The position numbers and the translations under genes were made by a program. The notes beneath the pieces were generated by a model. It searched no databases and was not told where the DNA came from. It worked only from the letters and a program-made list of their open reading frames with translations. Source: Bacillota bacterium (GTDB taxonomy: Bacteria > Bacillota > TC1). From it: 64,000 nt of DNA. This document shows positions 8,464 to 17,764 of this stretch, one piece after another (within the stretch, counting starts at the first letter, position 1; the number at the start of each line of letters is the position of its first letter). The DNA lies in the NCBI GenBank assembly GCA_024635925.1, contig JAGXHY010000022.1, positions 1 through 64,000 of the forward strand, in the 5' to 3' direction.

Positions 8464-9012
8464 TTAATTATTATTTTTTTTCTTTAAAGCTGCATTTACT
8501 TTGTTAATCTTAATTCTCATATTTAAGAAAATTATTAACCAGAATGCAATATATCCAACCAAGAAGACTAATAGATAAACTAATAGACTTCCAAAAGTAT
8601 AAGGATAAAAATAGAATACCTCCTTATTAGGTAAAAAGGTTCCAAGGATAACTCTTATATTGGAAAAAAACTGAGTAATCAAATCATGTTTTATCCAATA
8701 GTTTATATAAGAAACAATATAGAAACTTGAACCAACAACAAGAAAATGAATTATTGTAGATTTTAAAATGCTAAATTTCTCATATAGAAATATAGTTGAT
8801 ATCCCACCGATTATTCCACCAAGAATACCAGTTGTTAAAATTTGAAATGCCATGGCCATGGGTAGACTTCCAAAAAAGACAACAAGCCCATCCTTTGCTC
8901 CATAATATTGATTATTACCAGCAACAAAAGCTACCACAATAGAACCAATATACAAAATAACGACTCCTAGCAATATTCCCAACAATATATTCCCTAATAT
9001 TTTATTCCTCAT
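8464..9012 (-). CDS. DUF3021-type four-TM membrane protein
   Basis: The 182-residue protein has four membrane helices, with a glycine-rich second pair (TTGILGGIIGGISTIFLYE). It follows the LytTR gene by eight bases. A LytTR regulator coupled to a DUF3021 membrane protein is a common Firmicutes pair, in which the membrane protein is thought to restrain the regulator. The assignment rests mainly on this arrangement and the hydrophobicity pattern. Confidence 0.65.
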   Translation of the reverse strand: MRNKILGNILLGILLGVVILYIGSIVVAFVAGNNQYYGAKDGLVVFFGSLPMAMAFQILTTGILGGIIGGISTIFLYEKFSILKSTIIHFLVVGSSFYIVSYINYWIKHDLITQFFSNIRVILGTFLPNKEVFYFYPYTFGSLLVYLLVFLVGYIAFWLIIFLNMRIKINKVNAALKKKNNN

Positions 9013-9020
9013 CCTATCAC

Positions 9021-9473
9021 CTATATTCCTAATACTTCTTTAATCTTACCTACATACCTTCTAGATACATATGTAGTTTCCTTATTATCTAAATTCACAC
9101 AAATTGTACCACTAAAGCTTAAATCGAAATTTACTACTCTTTTCAAATTAATGATTTCAGAGTTTGATATTCTTACAAAATTATTCTTATCTAGTCTTTC
9201 TTCTAATTCGTAAAGTCTAGCTTTAATCAAATAAGTACCAATACTTGTTTGGGCCAAGACCTTTTGCATAGAAGAATATATTCTGATGATTTTATGCTCA
9301 TCAATTATTTCAACAATATCATCTTTAAAACCAGTAATAGTTCCTTTGGGATTCTTATTCTCTATTTCTTTAAGTTTATTGATGATTTCTGTTATTTCTT
9401 CATCAATCTTACTTGCCTGAACTATTATTGTTGTTTCTTGTGTTTTCTCATCAATTCTAATATCAATCTTCAA
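9021..9473 (-). CDS. LytTR-domain transcriptional regulator
   Basis: The C-terminal half reads as a LytTR DNA-binding domain: IRIYSSMQKVLAQTSIGTYL, LEERLDKNNFVRISNSEIIN and the terminal TTYVSRRYVGKIKEVLGI. No receiver domain is present, so it is a one-component regulator like those paired with DUF3021 proteins. The start is placed at the TTG eight bases after AGGGAGG; an upstream in-frame TTG has no ribosome site. It probably regulates its own operon. Confidence 0.8.
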   Translation of the reverse strand: MKIDIRIDEKTQETTIIVQASKIDEEITEIINKLKEIENKNPKGTITGFKDDIVEIIDEHKIIRIYSSMQKVLAQTSIGTYLIKARLYELEERLDKNNFVRISNSEIINLKRVVNFDLSFSGTICVNLDNKETTYVSRRYVGKIKEVLGI

Positions 9474-9659
9474 TTTCGGGGCCTCCCTCAAGTTCTAAAA
9501 AAAGTATATCATAATACTATATGAATTCATCCAAATAAACATAATTGGTATATTTTTATATATATTCGGTCATTTATACATATTGCATAGTTATTTTTTA
9601 TGTATTAAAATTATCCTGATGATTAATAATATATAGAATACGTGAAAAGAGGTATTTTA

Positions 9660-10208
9660 ATGAAAGAAAAAGCATTAGAAGTATTAAAAAAATACAATAA
9701 AAGTGAAGCCCTAGTACGCCACGGTATTGGAGTAGGAGGTGTAATGGCCTATTTTGCCAATGAAGCTAAAGAAGATGTGGATTATTGGACTGCAGTAGGA
9801 TTACTACATGACATAGACTATGAAATGTATCCAAATGAACATTGCATTAAAGCCAAGGAGCTATTAAAGGAAAATGGCTATGATCAAGAATTCATCCACG
9901 CTGTTGTATCACATGGATATGGTCTGGTTGTTGATATAAAACCAGAACTATATATGGAAAAGGTACTCTATACAATTGATGAACTAACCGGACTAATCGG
10001 AGCTGCTGCCTTAATGAGACCTTCAAAATCAGTCATGGACATAGAAATAAAAAGCGTCAAAAAGAAATTCAAGGACAAAGCCTTTGCAGCCAGTATAAAT
10101 AGAGAAGTAATTCTTGAAGGTTGTCAAATATTAGATATAGAACTTGATGTAATTATAGACAAGTGTATCCAAGGAATGCGTAGTGTAGCTAAAGATATCG
10201 GACTATAA
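9660..10208 (+). CDS. HD-domain hydrolase
   Basis: The motif ALVRHGIGVGGVM with AVGLLHDIDYEMYP supplies the histidines and HD doublet, and AVVSHGYGL adds a further histidine. The family includes small HDIG-type phosphohydrolases of unknown substrate. The start is the ATG after AGAGGT; an upstream in-frame GTG has no ribosome site. It is followed at 62 bases by the CDP-alcohol transferase gene on the same strand and may share a transcript. Confidence 0.8.
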   Translation: MKEKALEVLKKYNKSEALVRHGIGVGGVMAYFANEAKEDVDYWTAVGLLHDIDYEMYPNEHCIKAKELLKENGYDQEFIHAVVSHGYGLVVDIKPELYMEKVLYTIDELTGLIGAAALMRPSKSVMDIEIKSVKKKFKDKAFAASINREVILEGCQILDIELDVIIDKCIQGMRSVAKDIGL

Positions 10209-10270
10209 TCTACAGCATAAGCTTATCAACCATAGATAATAATCCATGATTTAAGCAAGGAGAGCTAATA

Positions 10271-10801
10271 ATGAAGTGTATACCTAACATAATTACCATG
10301 ATTAGAATAATACTATCCCTAGTCATATTAATAACAATTCCTTTATCTCCTTCCTTCTTTGTTCTCTATTTTATCTGTGGTTTAAGTGATTTACTTGATG
10401 GTTATATTGCTAGAAAAACAAAATCCACAAGTAAACTAGGAGCCAACCTAGATGGACTTGCAGATTTCATATTTATTGCAGTTGTCTTATATTCTCTAAT
10501 CCCTATTATAGACTTTCACTACTTGTCCCTAGTCTTCATCGGACTAATAGCATTGATCAGACTATCATCTCAGATTATAGGCTGGGTTAGATTCCATAAA
10601 TTAGCTTTTCTTCATACCTATTTTAATAAAGTCACAGGTCTTGCTCTTTTCATCTCACCTCTTCTACTAGTTATATTAGATTTTAATATAACTCTAATAC
10701 TAGTATTATCCTTAGCCATGATATCAGCAATTGAAGATCTATATCTTAACCTAAAGGAAAAGAAACTAAACTTAAATAACAAAGGTATCTTCTTCAACTA
10801 A
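10271..10801 (+). CDS. CDP-alcohol phosphatidyltransferase family protein
   Basis: The family signature D-G-x2-A-R-x8-G-x3-D-x3-D is complete in DGYIARK, then G, then ANLDGLADF (residues about 43-65). Five to six membrane helices surround it. Such enzymes transfer a phosphatidyl group from CDP-diacylglycerol to an alcohol such as glycerol-3-phosphate, serine, inositol or phosphatidylglycerol. The acceptor cannot be decided here. At 176 residues it is close to PgsA size, but the sequence is a divergent stand-alone type, so pgsA is not assigned. Confidence 0.85.
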   Translation: MKCIPNIITMIRIILSLVILITIPLSPSFFVLYFICGLSDLLDGYIARKTKSTSKLGANLDGLADFIFIAVVLYSLIPIIDFHYLSLVFIGLIALIRLSSQIIGWVRFHKLAFLHTYFNKVTGLALFISPLLLVILDFNITLILVLSLAMISAIEDLYLNLKEKKLNLNNKGIFFN

Positions 10802-11662
10802 CTATAATGAATTCTTCTTTAATCTAAATCTCCAGATAGCTAATAGTAGAAAGAAGACAAATGATGCAGCAAGTACCATTATATGTGTAGGCACACTTAT
10901 AAATCCATCACCAGACGTGAAAACTACCCCTAAGGTCACCTTGAAATCCTCAAATCTATCTATCGGCACATTTGCAAAGGACTCTTTCATAGGGACCTCC
11001 ATGAATACCTGTCTAAACAAAGCTGCAGAATGGGAAATCGGGAAAAGTTTTATAGCTAATTGTACTGTTTCTGGCAGGGTTCCTAATGGAACATATATAC
11101 CTGTTAAAAATCCAATCAAGGTTCCTAGAATCGTACTAAATGAAGCAAAAGCATTTTGACTCTTAAAGAAAGTAACAATAAAGGCTACCATCGAACTACT
11201 TGTTAGAGTAGTGAGAAGAACTAATCCAATTATCTTTAGGATATTCATTAATGGAAGTATTCTCCCTCCATTAATTACTATATAAGCTTCACATAAAATA
11301 AAAGCTACCATAGATATAATAATGCCAATAATAAATGTGCTAATTAAATATCCACCAATCAGCCTGCTTCTTTTAATAGGTGAACAATAAAAATCCTTAA
11401 ATATTTTTTTGTATCTATCATCAACCATAATTCCAAAAGCTCCAAGAGTGGTTGTAATAGAGGTAACAGACAACAAGCCCCCCATAATCCAGCTGTCCAT
11501 TAAGAACCTACCACCTGGAATATCTACTAGACTAGAAGACAACATATCTCCAAGAAATAAAATATATAAACCTATAATAATAAAAACAGCCAACAAAGAA
11601 AAGAAAACAGCACTTCTGTCTCTAAAGAATAATTTAAGATTTCTTAATATCAATTGTTTCAT
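10802..11662 (-). CDS. ABC-2 type transporter permease
   Basis: The protein is 286 residues with six hydrophobic helices and the ABC-2 membrane domain pattern (FKDFYCSPIKRSRLIGGYL; GTLIGFLTGIYVPLGTLP). It pairs with the ATPase gene upstream, whose end overlaps this start by four bases. Together they form a minimal exporter of the multidrug/daunorubicin-resistance type. The stop codon is one base away from that of the convergent neighbour and no hairpin is visible between them. Confidence 0.9.
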   Translation of the reverse strand: MKQLILRNLKLFFRDRSAVFFSLLAVFIIIGLYILFLGDMLSSSLVDIPGGRFLMDSWIMGGLLSVTSITTTLGAFGIMVDDRYKKIFKDFYCSPIKRSRLIGGYLISTFIIGIIISMVAFILCEAYIVINGGRILPLMNILKIIGLVLLTTLTSSSMVAFIVTFFKSQNAFASFSTILGTLIGFLTGIYVPLGTLPETVQLAIKLFPISHSAALFRQVFMEVPMKESFANVPIDRFEDFKVTLGVVFTSGDGFISVPTHIMVLAASFVFFLLLAIWRFRLKKNSL

Positions 11663-12573
11663 TCCCTTATTTCCTTTCCAGTTATATTAATAAAAGCATC
11701 ATCCATTGTTCCTTTTAACACTTCAAAACTAATCAAATTTTTCCTATACTTTTCAATTATAGGAATAGCCTCGAAAGTGGTCCCAATTTCTAGGACTATA
11801 GTATCTGCTAATACTAAATAATTACGCCCATCCTTTTCTATTCCCCTTTTTAACAGCTCAATATCTCTTGCAGTCAATATCAATCTATCCTTAGAGTATT
11901 TATCCCTGAGTTGTGAAGGTGTTCCACTAGCTGCAAGTTCACCATTATCGATGATTATTACATAATCAGCTTCAGCTGCTTCTTCCATATAGTGAGTTGT
12001 AAGAAATACTGTCATCCCAGTGTCTGCTTGCATTTCCTTGATAGATTTCCATATATTTCTCCTAGTTTGTGGATCCAAACCTGTAGTAGGTTCATCTAAA
12101 AACAAAATTTCAGGAGTATTTATCAAAGCTCTAGCTATATCACTTCTTCTTCTTTGACCTCCAGAGAGCTTACCATAGGGACGGTCAAGAAATTCTAGCA
12201 CACCACAAGCTGTGGCTGATTTTTCAACAGCCTTATCTAGTTCAGTTTTACTTAAACCATAAAAACTACCTCTAACAAGAAGGTTTTCTCTGACAGTAAG
12301 TAAATTATCTAATAAACTATCTTGAAAGACTACTCCTATAAGACTTCTAATCTTGTCATCATCAACTCCTACAATATTTCCTTTGATTGTAACTTGACCA
12401 GAATCTTGCTTAAGCAAAGTGCTAATTATATCAATAGTTGTTGATTTGCCAGCACCATTAGGTCCTAGAAATGCAAATAGTTTCCCCCTTTCAACAGTAA
12501 AACTAATATCTTTTATAGCTTCAACTCTGTCATAAGATTTTTTCAAATTCTTTACTGAAATAATTTCATCCAT
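11659..12573 (-). CDS. ABC exporter ATPase (DrrA-like)
   Basis: The nucleotide-binding domain is complete: Walker A GPNGAGKST (about 36-44), signature LSGGQRRRSDIARAL, Walker B ILFLDEPTTGLD and switch histidine TTHYMEEAAEAD. A C-terminal tail of about 90 residues is typical of the drug-exporter subfamily. It drives the ABC-2 permease encoded next. The substrate is unknown and no adjacent resistance or biosynthesis gene suggests one. Confidence 0.92.
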   Translation of the reverse strand: MDEIISVKNLKKSYDRVEAIKDISFTVERGKLFAFLGPNGAGKSTTIDIISTLLKQDSGQVTIKGNIVGVDDDKIRSLIGVVFQDSLLDNLLTVRENLLVRGSFYGLSKTELDKAVEKSATACGVLEFLDRPYGKLSGGQRRRSDIARALINTPEILFLDEPTTGLDPQTRRNIWKSIKEMQADTGMTVFLTTHYMEEAAEADYVIIIDNGELAASGTPSQLRDKYSKDRLILTARDIELLKRGIEKDGRNYLVLADTIVLEIGTTFEAIPIIEKYRKNLISFEVLKGTMDDAFINITGKEIRE

Positions 12574-12780
12574 TCAATCACTTCCTTTTAACATATACTA
12601 AATATAAATCAAATTTAGTAATATATTTATTTTACTTTATAAAAACAATAGTAGTATTTAAATTTAACTCCTAATGCAATATATATTTGTGCTATTATTT
12701 TGGACAAATACTGGATAATGACAGTTCCTGAGTTTTAAGCTACTTTTTATTATATCCTTCATCTAAAATGCCCCGAAAAA

Positions 12781-12812
12781 AATAAAAGCCTTTACTAGAG
12801 GTTTTTATTTTC
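12781..12812 (-). terminator. Intrinsic terminator of arsC
   Basis: The near-perfect arms AATAAAAGCCT and AGGTTTTTATT lie just after the arsC stop codon. Confidence 0.7.
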
Positions 12813-12819
12813 TATTATA

Positions 12820-13230
12820 TTAATTCAATTCTTTAATTAATAGACTAATTCTTTTTTCAATTTCAGCAATTGTTTTTTTAAATTCCTCATCACTTTTTCC
12901 TGTTGGATCCTCTAATCCCCAATCAACTCTATAATCACATGGTAAATATGGACATTCAACATTACAACCCATTGTTACAACAACATCAACTTTTGGTATT
13001 TCACTTATAAGCTTTGAGTATTGCTCTTTTTCCATATCTAGATTATAAAGCTCCTTCATCAGCCTGACAGCATCTTGATTAATTTGTTCTTTTTTCTCTG
13101 TTCCTGCTGAAAAACTTTCAAACACCTCATGACCTAATAACTTACCTAAAGCTTCAGCAATTTGAGAACGACAAGAATTATGAACACAGATAAAAGCCAC
13201 TTTTTTCTTAATTTTATTCATTTTTGTCAA
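12820..13230 (-). CDS. arsC: Arsenate reductase, LMW-phosphatase type (thioredoxin-coupled)
   Basis: The phosphatase loop CVHNSCRSQ (C-x5-R) sits at the N-terminus after FI, and the redox cysteine pair is seen in GCNVECPYLPC. The DP acid motif is present in LEDPTGKS. This arrangement is that of the Bacillus/Staphylococcus ArsC, which reduces arsenate to arsenite by relaying a disulfide to thioredoxin. The likely start is TTG four to five bases after AAGGG, with an ATG three codons later as the alternative. No arsR or arsenite pump is adjacent, so the enzyme is separated from a classical ars operon. Confidence 0.88.
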   Translation of the reverse strand: MTKMNKIKKKVAFICVHNSCRSQIAEALGKLLGHEVFESFSAGTEKKEQINQDAVRLMKELYNLDMEKEQYSKLISEIPKVDVVVTMGCNVECPYLPCDYRVDWGLEDPTGKSDEEFKKTIAEIEKRISLLIKELN

Positions 13231-13355
13231 ACATCCCTTTTGTTTTATTTATAAATACACTCATCCTTATCTTAAATGACATACCTAATTATATCAATAT
13301 TTTTCAATGTTATCTAATTTTATCCATATGAATATTTTGTCTAACAAATAATTTA

Positions 13356-13925
13356 CTATATTACTAAAACTTTATTGTCTTCATCCACTAATTGTTCTAC
13401 TGAACTATACATATTAGTAATTAAACCAATTTTTAAATTGTCTTTAAGATTATAGAAATCAAGACAAGTTCCACAACTATAAATCACAGTTCCTTTATTC
13501 TTAAAAGCTTTTAAAACCTCTATTACCTCTAAATTCTTTGTTGTTAATTCAACACCACTATTCATTAAAATTATAGACTTAACTTTTTTATCACTTTCTA
13601 AAAGACTAACTAAAAAACTTTTCATCAATATATTACCTAACTTAGGCTCACCTTCTCCAAAAAGACATGATTTTATTAAAACCACAACAGCATTTTCAGC
13701 ACTAGTTTTCACTTCCTTATTATCTTTTCTTAAAAATAGTTCAATTCCTTTTTCATTTTCTACTATAGTAACCTTACATCCAGAATTTAAGCCAAAACGT
13801 TGAACATTATCCCTTGCGACTTCATTATCAACGAGGATCGAAGCTTCACTTACTTCTTCCATTGCTTTTTTTATTAATATTACTGGTCTTGGACAATCTA
13901 GTCCTCTTCCATCTAATTTTTTCAT
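13356..13925 (-). CDS. yedF: YedF: TusA-like plus DsrE-like sulfur/selenium protein
   Basis: Residues 1-70 form a TusA-like sulfur-carrier domain with the CPRP motif (LDCPRPVILIKKAM). Residues 95-190 form a DsrE-like domain with YSCGTCLDFYNL. This two-domain architecture is the YedF family, which is associated with selenium metabolism in bacteria that use selenium. The start ATG follows GGAGG at five bases; an upstream in-frame ATG has no site. A sulfur-anion transporter gene lies divergently next to it. No selD or selA is in the window, so a selenium role rests on family knowledge. Confidence 0.88.
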   Translation of the reverse strand: MKKLDGRGLDCPRPVILIKKAMEEVSEASILVDNEVARDNVQRFGLNSGCKVTIVENEKGIELFLRKDNKEVKTSAENAVVVLIKSCLFGEGEPKLGNILMKSFLVSLLESDKKVKSIILMNSGVELTTKNLEVIEVLKAFKNKGTVIYSCGTCLDFYNLKDNLKIGLITNMYSSVEQLVDEDNKVLVI

Positions 13926-14111
13926 AATATCCTCCATTTAAATTCTCTTATCTATTATATAGCAAATTCAATGCAATATAAATAAAAACTATTTAATAAT
14001 AAATAGTTTTTATATTAATTCATATAACATAAAATAATCTTTGTTTATTTAAGTGGAGTAATTAATATTATTTGGTATAATTAAAGAAATTAATTAATAA
14101 GAGGTGTTTTT

Positions 14112-14930
14112 ATGGGGTCTTTAATCTTATTATCCTTATTAGGTGTCTTTGTTGGAGTTATTGGCACTATGATCGGTGCTGGTGGAGGATTTATTCTCGT
14201 ACCAATTCTTTTAATTATCTACCCAGATAAATCTCCAGAAGAGATAACAAGTATATCTTTAGCTGTAGTTTTCTTTAATGCAGTATCTGGTACTTTAGCT
14301 TATCAAAAAATGAAAAGAATTGATTACAAATCAGGAATACTCTTTTCTATAGCTATAGTTCCTGGTGCTATTCTAGGTTCTTTAGTAGTAGGAATGTTAT
14401 CTAGAAATATTTTTAATTTGATTTTTGGAACTCTTTTAATTGTCATAGCTACCTACCTTATATTAAAACCCGATAATAAAAATAATGTAACTTCAACAAT
14501 AAATAAAAATTTCACATATCGTCAAATTATTGATTCAGATAACTATAAATATGCATACGCATATAATAAGAAGCTTGGATTAGGCCTAAGTCTTATAGTT
14601 GGTTTTGTATCAAGTTTATTAGGTATTGGTGGAGGAATTATCCACGTACCTATTTTAGTACATGTATTAAATTTTCCAGTCCATTTAGCAACAGCAACAT
14701 CTTACTTTATTCTAACAATTATGGCCTTTTCAGGCAGTCTAATTCGTCTATTTAATGGAACTTTATCAGATAGTTACCTGTCTGTTCTAGTATTAGCAAT
14801 TGGGGCAATAATTGGAGCTCAAATAGGTGCTAGACTTTCAAAGAAACTCAAAGGTCGTTTAATCATTAAAATATTAGCCTTAACCCTATCCATTGTTGGT
14901 CTAAGAATACTCTTTTTAGCTTTTAAATAA
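14112..14930 (+). CDS. TauE/SafE (TSUP) family anion transporter
   Basis: Two homologous halves are visible, each opening with a glycine-rich helix: GTMIGAGGGFILVPILLI near residue 15 and SLLGIGGGIIHVPILVHVL near 178. Eight or so membrane helices span 272 residues. Family members export or import sulfite, sulfonates or related organosulfur compounds. The position beside yedF suggests sulfur or selenium oxyanion traffic, which is inference. Confidence 0.88.
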   Translation: MGSLILLSLLGVFVGVIGTMIGAGGGFILVPILLIIYPDKSPEEITSISLAVVFFNAVSGTLAYQKMKRIDYKSGILFSIAIVPGAILGSLVVGMLSRNIFNLIFGTLLIVIATYLILKPDNKNNVTSTINKNFTYRQIIDSDNYKYAYAYNKKLGLGLSLIVGFVSSLLGIGGGIIHVPILVHVLNFPVHLATATSYFILTIMAFSGSLIRLFNGTLSDSYLSVLVLAIGAIIGAQIGARLSKKLKGRLIIKILALTLSIVGLRILFLAFK

Positions 14931-14931
14931 A

Positions 14932-15819
14932 TTAATATTCAAATTCCTCACTTTTAAAATCAACTTCAATGGTAACGTGATCTATGTTATTTTTTTTCAA
15001 TAATTCTCTAATTTGTTTTTTCATATCAATAATATCTTGTCTTGTTGAGCTATCACTTACAATAATATGTAAACTTAAAAGATTTTTTTCTCCATCAAGT
15101 GACCATATATGAGTGTGATAAGCTTTCAAAACATCAGTCTTTTCAAATATTTGACCTTCTATTTTTTCTATAGAAATATTTTGCGGCACACCTTCAAGAA
15201 ATATATTTAACGTTTCTTTTAAATTCTTAAAAACATTAAATAAAACATAAATAGTTATAAATACAGATAGAGCTGGATCAATCCAAGGTAAATCCGCAAA
15301 AAGCATAACTATACTACCAATCAATACAACTACCCAACCTAATACATCTTCTAATAAATGCCAAGAAACAACACGTTCATTTAATGATGAACCATGTCTA
15401 AGCCTAAGAACAGCTAAACCATTTATCAAAATTCCTATGACTGCAAAAATTATCATTCCTTGAGGATTTACTTCTTGTGGATAAAAAATTCTAGGAATTG
15501 CTTGGCTTAATATAATAACTGACCCTATTATTAAAATAATACTATTAAGAAGTGCTCCAAGTAAGGAGAATCTAGCGTAGCCAAAAGAAAATTTATGATC
15601 AGTTCCTTTACCTGCATATTTTTCAAGAAACCATGCAATACCTAGGGATAAAGAATCCCCTAGGTCATGTAAAGCATCAGATAAAATAGCCATACTATTA
15701 GTCCATAGACCTCCAATAACTTCTAATATAGTAAATGAAAAGTTTAATAAAAAAGCAACTTTAATATTTCCAATTCTATCATGATTATGATTATGAGGTT
15801 GATTATGATTTTCTGACAT
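14932..15819 (-). CDS. Cation diffusion facilitator (Zn/Cd/Co efflux)
   Basis: The protein starts with a histidine-rich segment (HNQPHNHNHD) that could bind metal. Six membrane helices follow, with the transport-site motif SDALHDLGDS in helix two and its partner HLLEDVLGW in helix five. A C-terminal cytoplasmic domain of about 85 residues includes KAYHTHIWSLDGE. These are marks of the CzcD/ZitB branch, which exports zinc and related ions in exchange for protons. The gene is convergent with the TSUP gene, with one base between stop codons. Confidence 0.9.
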   Translation of the reverse strand: MSENHNQPHNHNHDRIGNIKVAFLLNFSFTILEVIGGLWTNSMAILSDALHDLGDSLSLGIAWFLEKYAGKGTDHKFSFGYARFSLLGALLNSIILIIGSVIILSQAIPRIFYPQEVNPQGMIIFAVIGILINGLAVLRLRHGSSLNERVVSWHLLEDVLGWVVVLIGSIVMLFADLPWIDPALSVFITIYVLFNVFKNLKETLNIFLEGVPQNISIEKIEGQIFEKTDVLKAYHTHIWSLDGEKNLLSLHIIVSDSSTRQDIIDMKKQIRELLKKNNIDHVTIEVDFKSEEFEY

Positions 15820-15910
15820 TATTTGCCCCCTCTTTACTTATTACAATATATTCTAACACAGAACTTTACATTCTATATAGACTTTAATTTATCCATAATT
15901 AGCTCTTTTC

Positions 15911-15938
15911 TCTACAGTTTAAACCTTTAACCTCTAGA
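15911..15938. repeat. 28-bp intergenic element, copy A
   Basis: This is one of three 28-bp intergenic sequences in the window with the same layout: complementary ends (TCTA and TAGA here), an internal TTTAAA starting at position 8 and CCTCTA near the right end. This copy lies between the divergent cation-efflux and cyclo-ligase genes. The other copies are at 33878-33905 and 57775-57802. Confidence 0.6.
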
Positions 15939-16094
15939 TTTTTAGTATATTTTAAAGGCTATTTCACATCTATCAATTTATTTTATCATATAAAAGTAGT
16001 AATCCTACTAAAAAATATCTAATATTGTAAAACTCATATTTATCTGATAACATACTTGTATTAGTTTATAAAATAGAAATTTAAAGGAATCATT

Positions 16095-16694
16095 ATGAAA
16101 TCAATTAGTTGGGAAAAAAAAATTCTAAGACAAGAAATTAAAGAAATAAAAAATAAGTTAACAACTGAATATATTAATTTAGCTAGTTCAGCTATAACTA
16201 AACAACTATTAAATACAGATACCTTTAAAAAAGCAAAAGTAGTTATGTGTTATCTTTCTTTTGGTAATGAGGTTAATACTAAAAATTTTATCAAAGAATG
16301 TCAATCATTAAACAAACGTATATTAGCCCCAGTAATTATAAAAAATTCTGATGGCATATTTGTAATGGAAGCCTCAGAAATAATCGATTTCAAAAATGAA
16401 CTTACACCTGGAGTTATGGGCATTATGGAACCAAAAAAACAATTTCAACGACTAACTAATCCTGAACTCATAGACTTTATAGTTATTCCTGGACTAGCCT
16501 TTGATAAAAAAGGGAATCGCCTAGGTTATGGTGGAGGCTATTATGACTATTTTTTAACAAGAACTAGACTAGATTCCACTAAAATAGCTATAGCCTACAC
16601 TAAACAAATAATCAATGAAGTACCTATAGAAGAACATGATACACCAGTAAAGAATATTCTTACTGAAGAAGGTTTTATTAATATAATTATTTAA
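16095..16694 (+). CDS. 5-formyltetrahydrofolate cyclo-ligase
   Basis: The N-terminal basic helix (KKILRQEIKEIKNKL) and the two hallmark segments are visible: GNEVNTKNFI near 57 and IPGLAFDKKGNRLGYGGGYYDYFL near 134-158. The enzyme converts 5-formyl-THF to 5,10-methenyl-THF with ATP, which clears a folate dead end. The length of 199 is normal. It is preceded by AAAGGAA and appears monocistronic. Confidence 0.93.
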   Translation: MKSISWEKKILRQEIKEIKNKLTTEYINLASSAITKQLLNTDTFKKAKVVMCYLSFGNEVNTKNFIKECQSLNKRILAPVIIKNSDGIFVMEASEIIDFKNELTPGVMGIMEPKKQFQRLTNPELIDFIVIPGLAFDKKGNRLGYGGGYYDYFLTRTRLDSTKIAIAYTKQIINEVPIEEHDTPVKNILTEEGFINIII

Positions 16695-16704
16695 CTATAT
16701 ATGG

Positions 16705-17754
16705 CTAGCTAATATATAATATTTCTTCTTCTGGTATCTTCAAATAAATATAATTCCCCTCAGGTCTTAAATCCCATTCTTTCTTCTTGACTTTAAAAAT
16801 AATTTCCGAATATTTCTCATCACCATCTTTTACTAAATGGACGTTATATTCAAACATATCTTCATAAATTTTTATTATCTTAAATCTAAAACTATTCATC
16901 TTTTTTTTATCATCATCTAGTATAAAATTGTGAGCTCTTATACCAATATGAGTAGTATCAATAGGAACAGCATTTCCAACTTCAAGTTCTAAACCCCAAT
17001 CTACCGCTCTTATTCTATTTCTTTCTAATAATTCATATTTTGAAATGTTTTTACATCCAGTTAGTCTAGCTGCTATTAAAAGTTTAGGTTTATGAAAAAT
17101 ATCTTTAGTATTACCAAATAAAACAGATTTACATTTATTTAAAATAACTAAATTCTTACAAAACTTATAGGCTTCATCTCTACTATGGGTTACCATTAAT
17201 ACTTCCCCATTATAGTCTTTTAGTATTTCTAAAACTTCATTTTGTAATTTTTCTTTTAAGTGCATATCTAAAGCAGAAAAAGGTTCATCTAACATTAAAA
17301 CATCTGGTTGATAGATCATACATCTAGCTAAGGCAATTCTTTGTTGTTCCCCACCAGATAGTTGATTAGGATATTTTTTACCTTGACCTTCAAGATGAAA
17401 GTTTTTTAATATTTTTTGTACTCTTTCACTTTTTTCTAATTTTGAGCAAGCTAAACCAATACCTATATTTTCTTCAACTGTCATATGAGGAAACAAAGCA
17501 TAGTTTTGAAAAAAATAACCTATATTACGTTCTTGTGGTTTTAAATTAATTTTCAATTGAGAATCAAAAAGGACTTTACCATTTAGTACGATTCTACCCT
17601 CATCAGGAGTTTCAACTCCGGCAATACATTTTAAAGTCATACTCTTACCACTACCTGATGCTCCTAAAAAAGCCAAATATTCACCATTAGTTTCAAATGA
17701 AACATTAAGGTTGTAAGATCTCAGTTTTTTCCTTATATCTACATGTAAACCCAT
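16705..17754 (-). CDS. modC: Molybdate ABC transporter ATPase
   Basis: The ATPase domain has Walker A GASGSGKSM, signature LSGGEQQRIALARC and Walker B VLMLDEPFSALD. It is followed by an accessory C-terminal domain (THIGIRAHNFIL and beyond) of the TOBE/ModC type. It is third in a modA-modB-modC operon, with ModB ten bases upstream. It powers uptake of molybdate, and possibly tungstate. The length of 349 is normal. Confidence 0.93.
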   Translation of the reverse strand: MGLHVDIRKKLRSYNLNVSFETNGEYLAFLGASGSGKSMTLKCIAGVETPDEGRIVLNGKVLFDSQLKINLKPQERNIGYFFQNYALFPHMTVEENIGIGLACSKLEKSERVQKILKNFHLEGQGKKYPNQLSGGEQQRIALARCMIYQPDVLMLDEPFSALDMHLKEKLQNEVLEILKDYNGEVLMVTHSRDEAYKFCKNLVILNKCKSVLFGNTKDIFHKPKLLIAARLTGCKNISKYELLERNRIRAVDWGLELEVGNAVPIDTTHIGIRAHNFILDDDKKKMNSFRFKIIKIYEDMFEYNVHLVKDGDEKYSEIIFKVKKKEWDLRPEGNYIYLKIPEEEILYIS

Positions 17755-17764
17755 AATTAATTCC

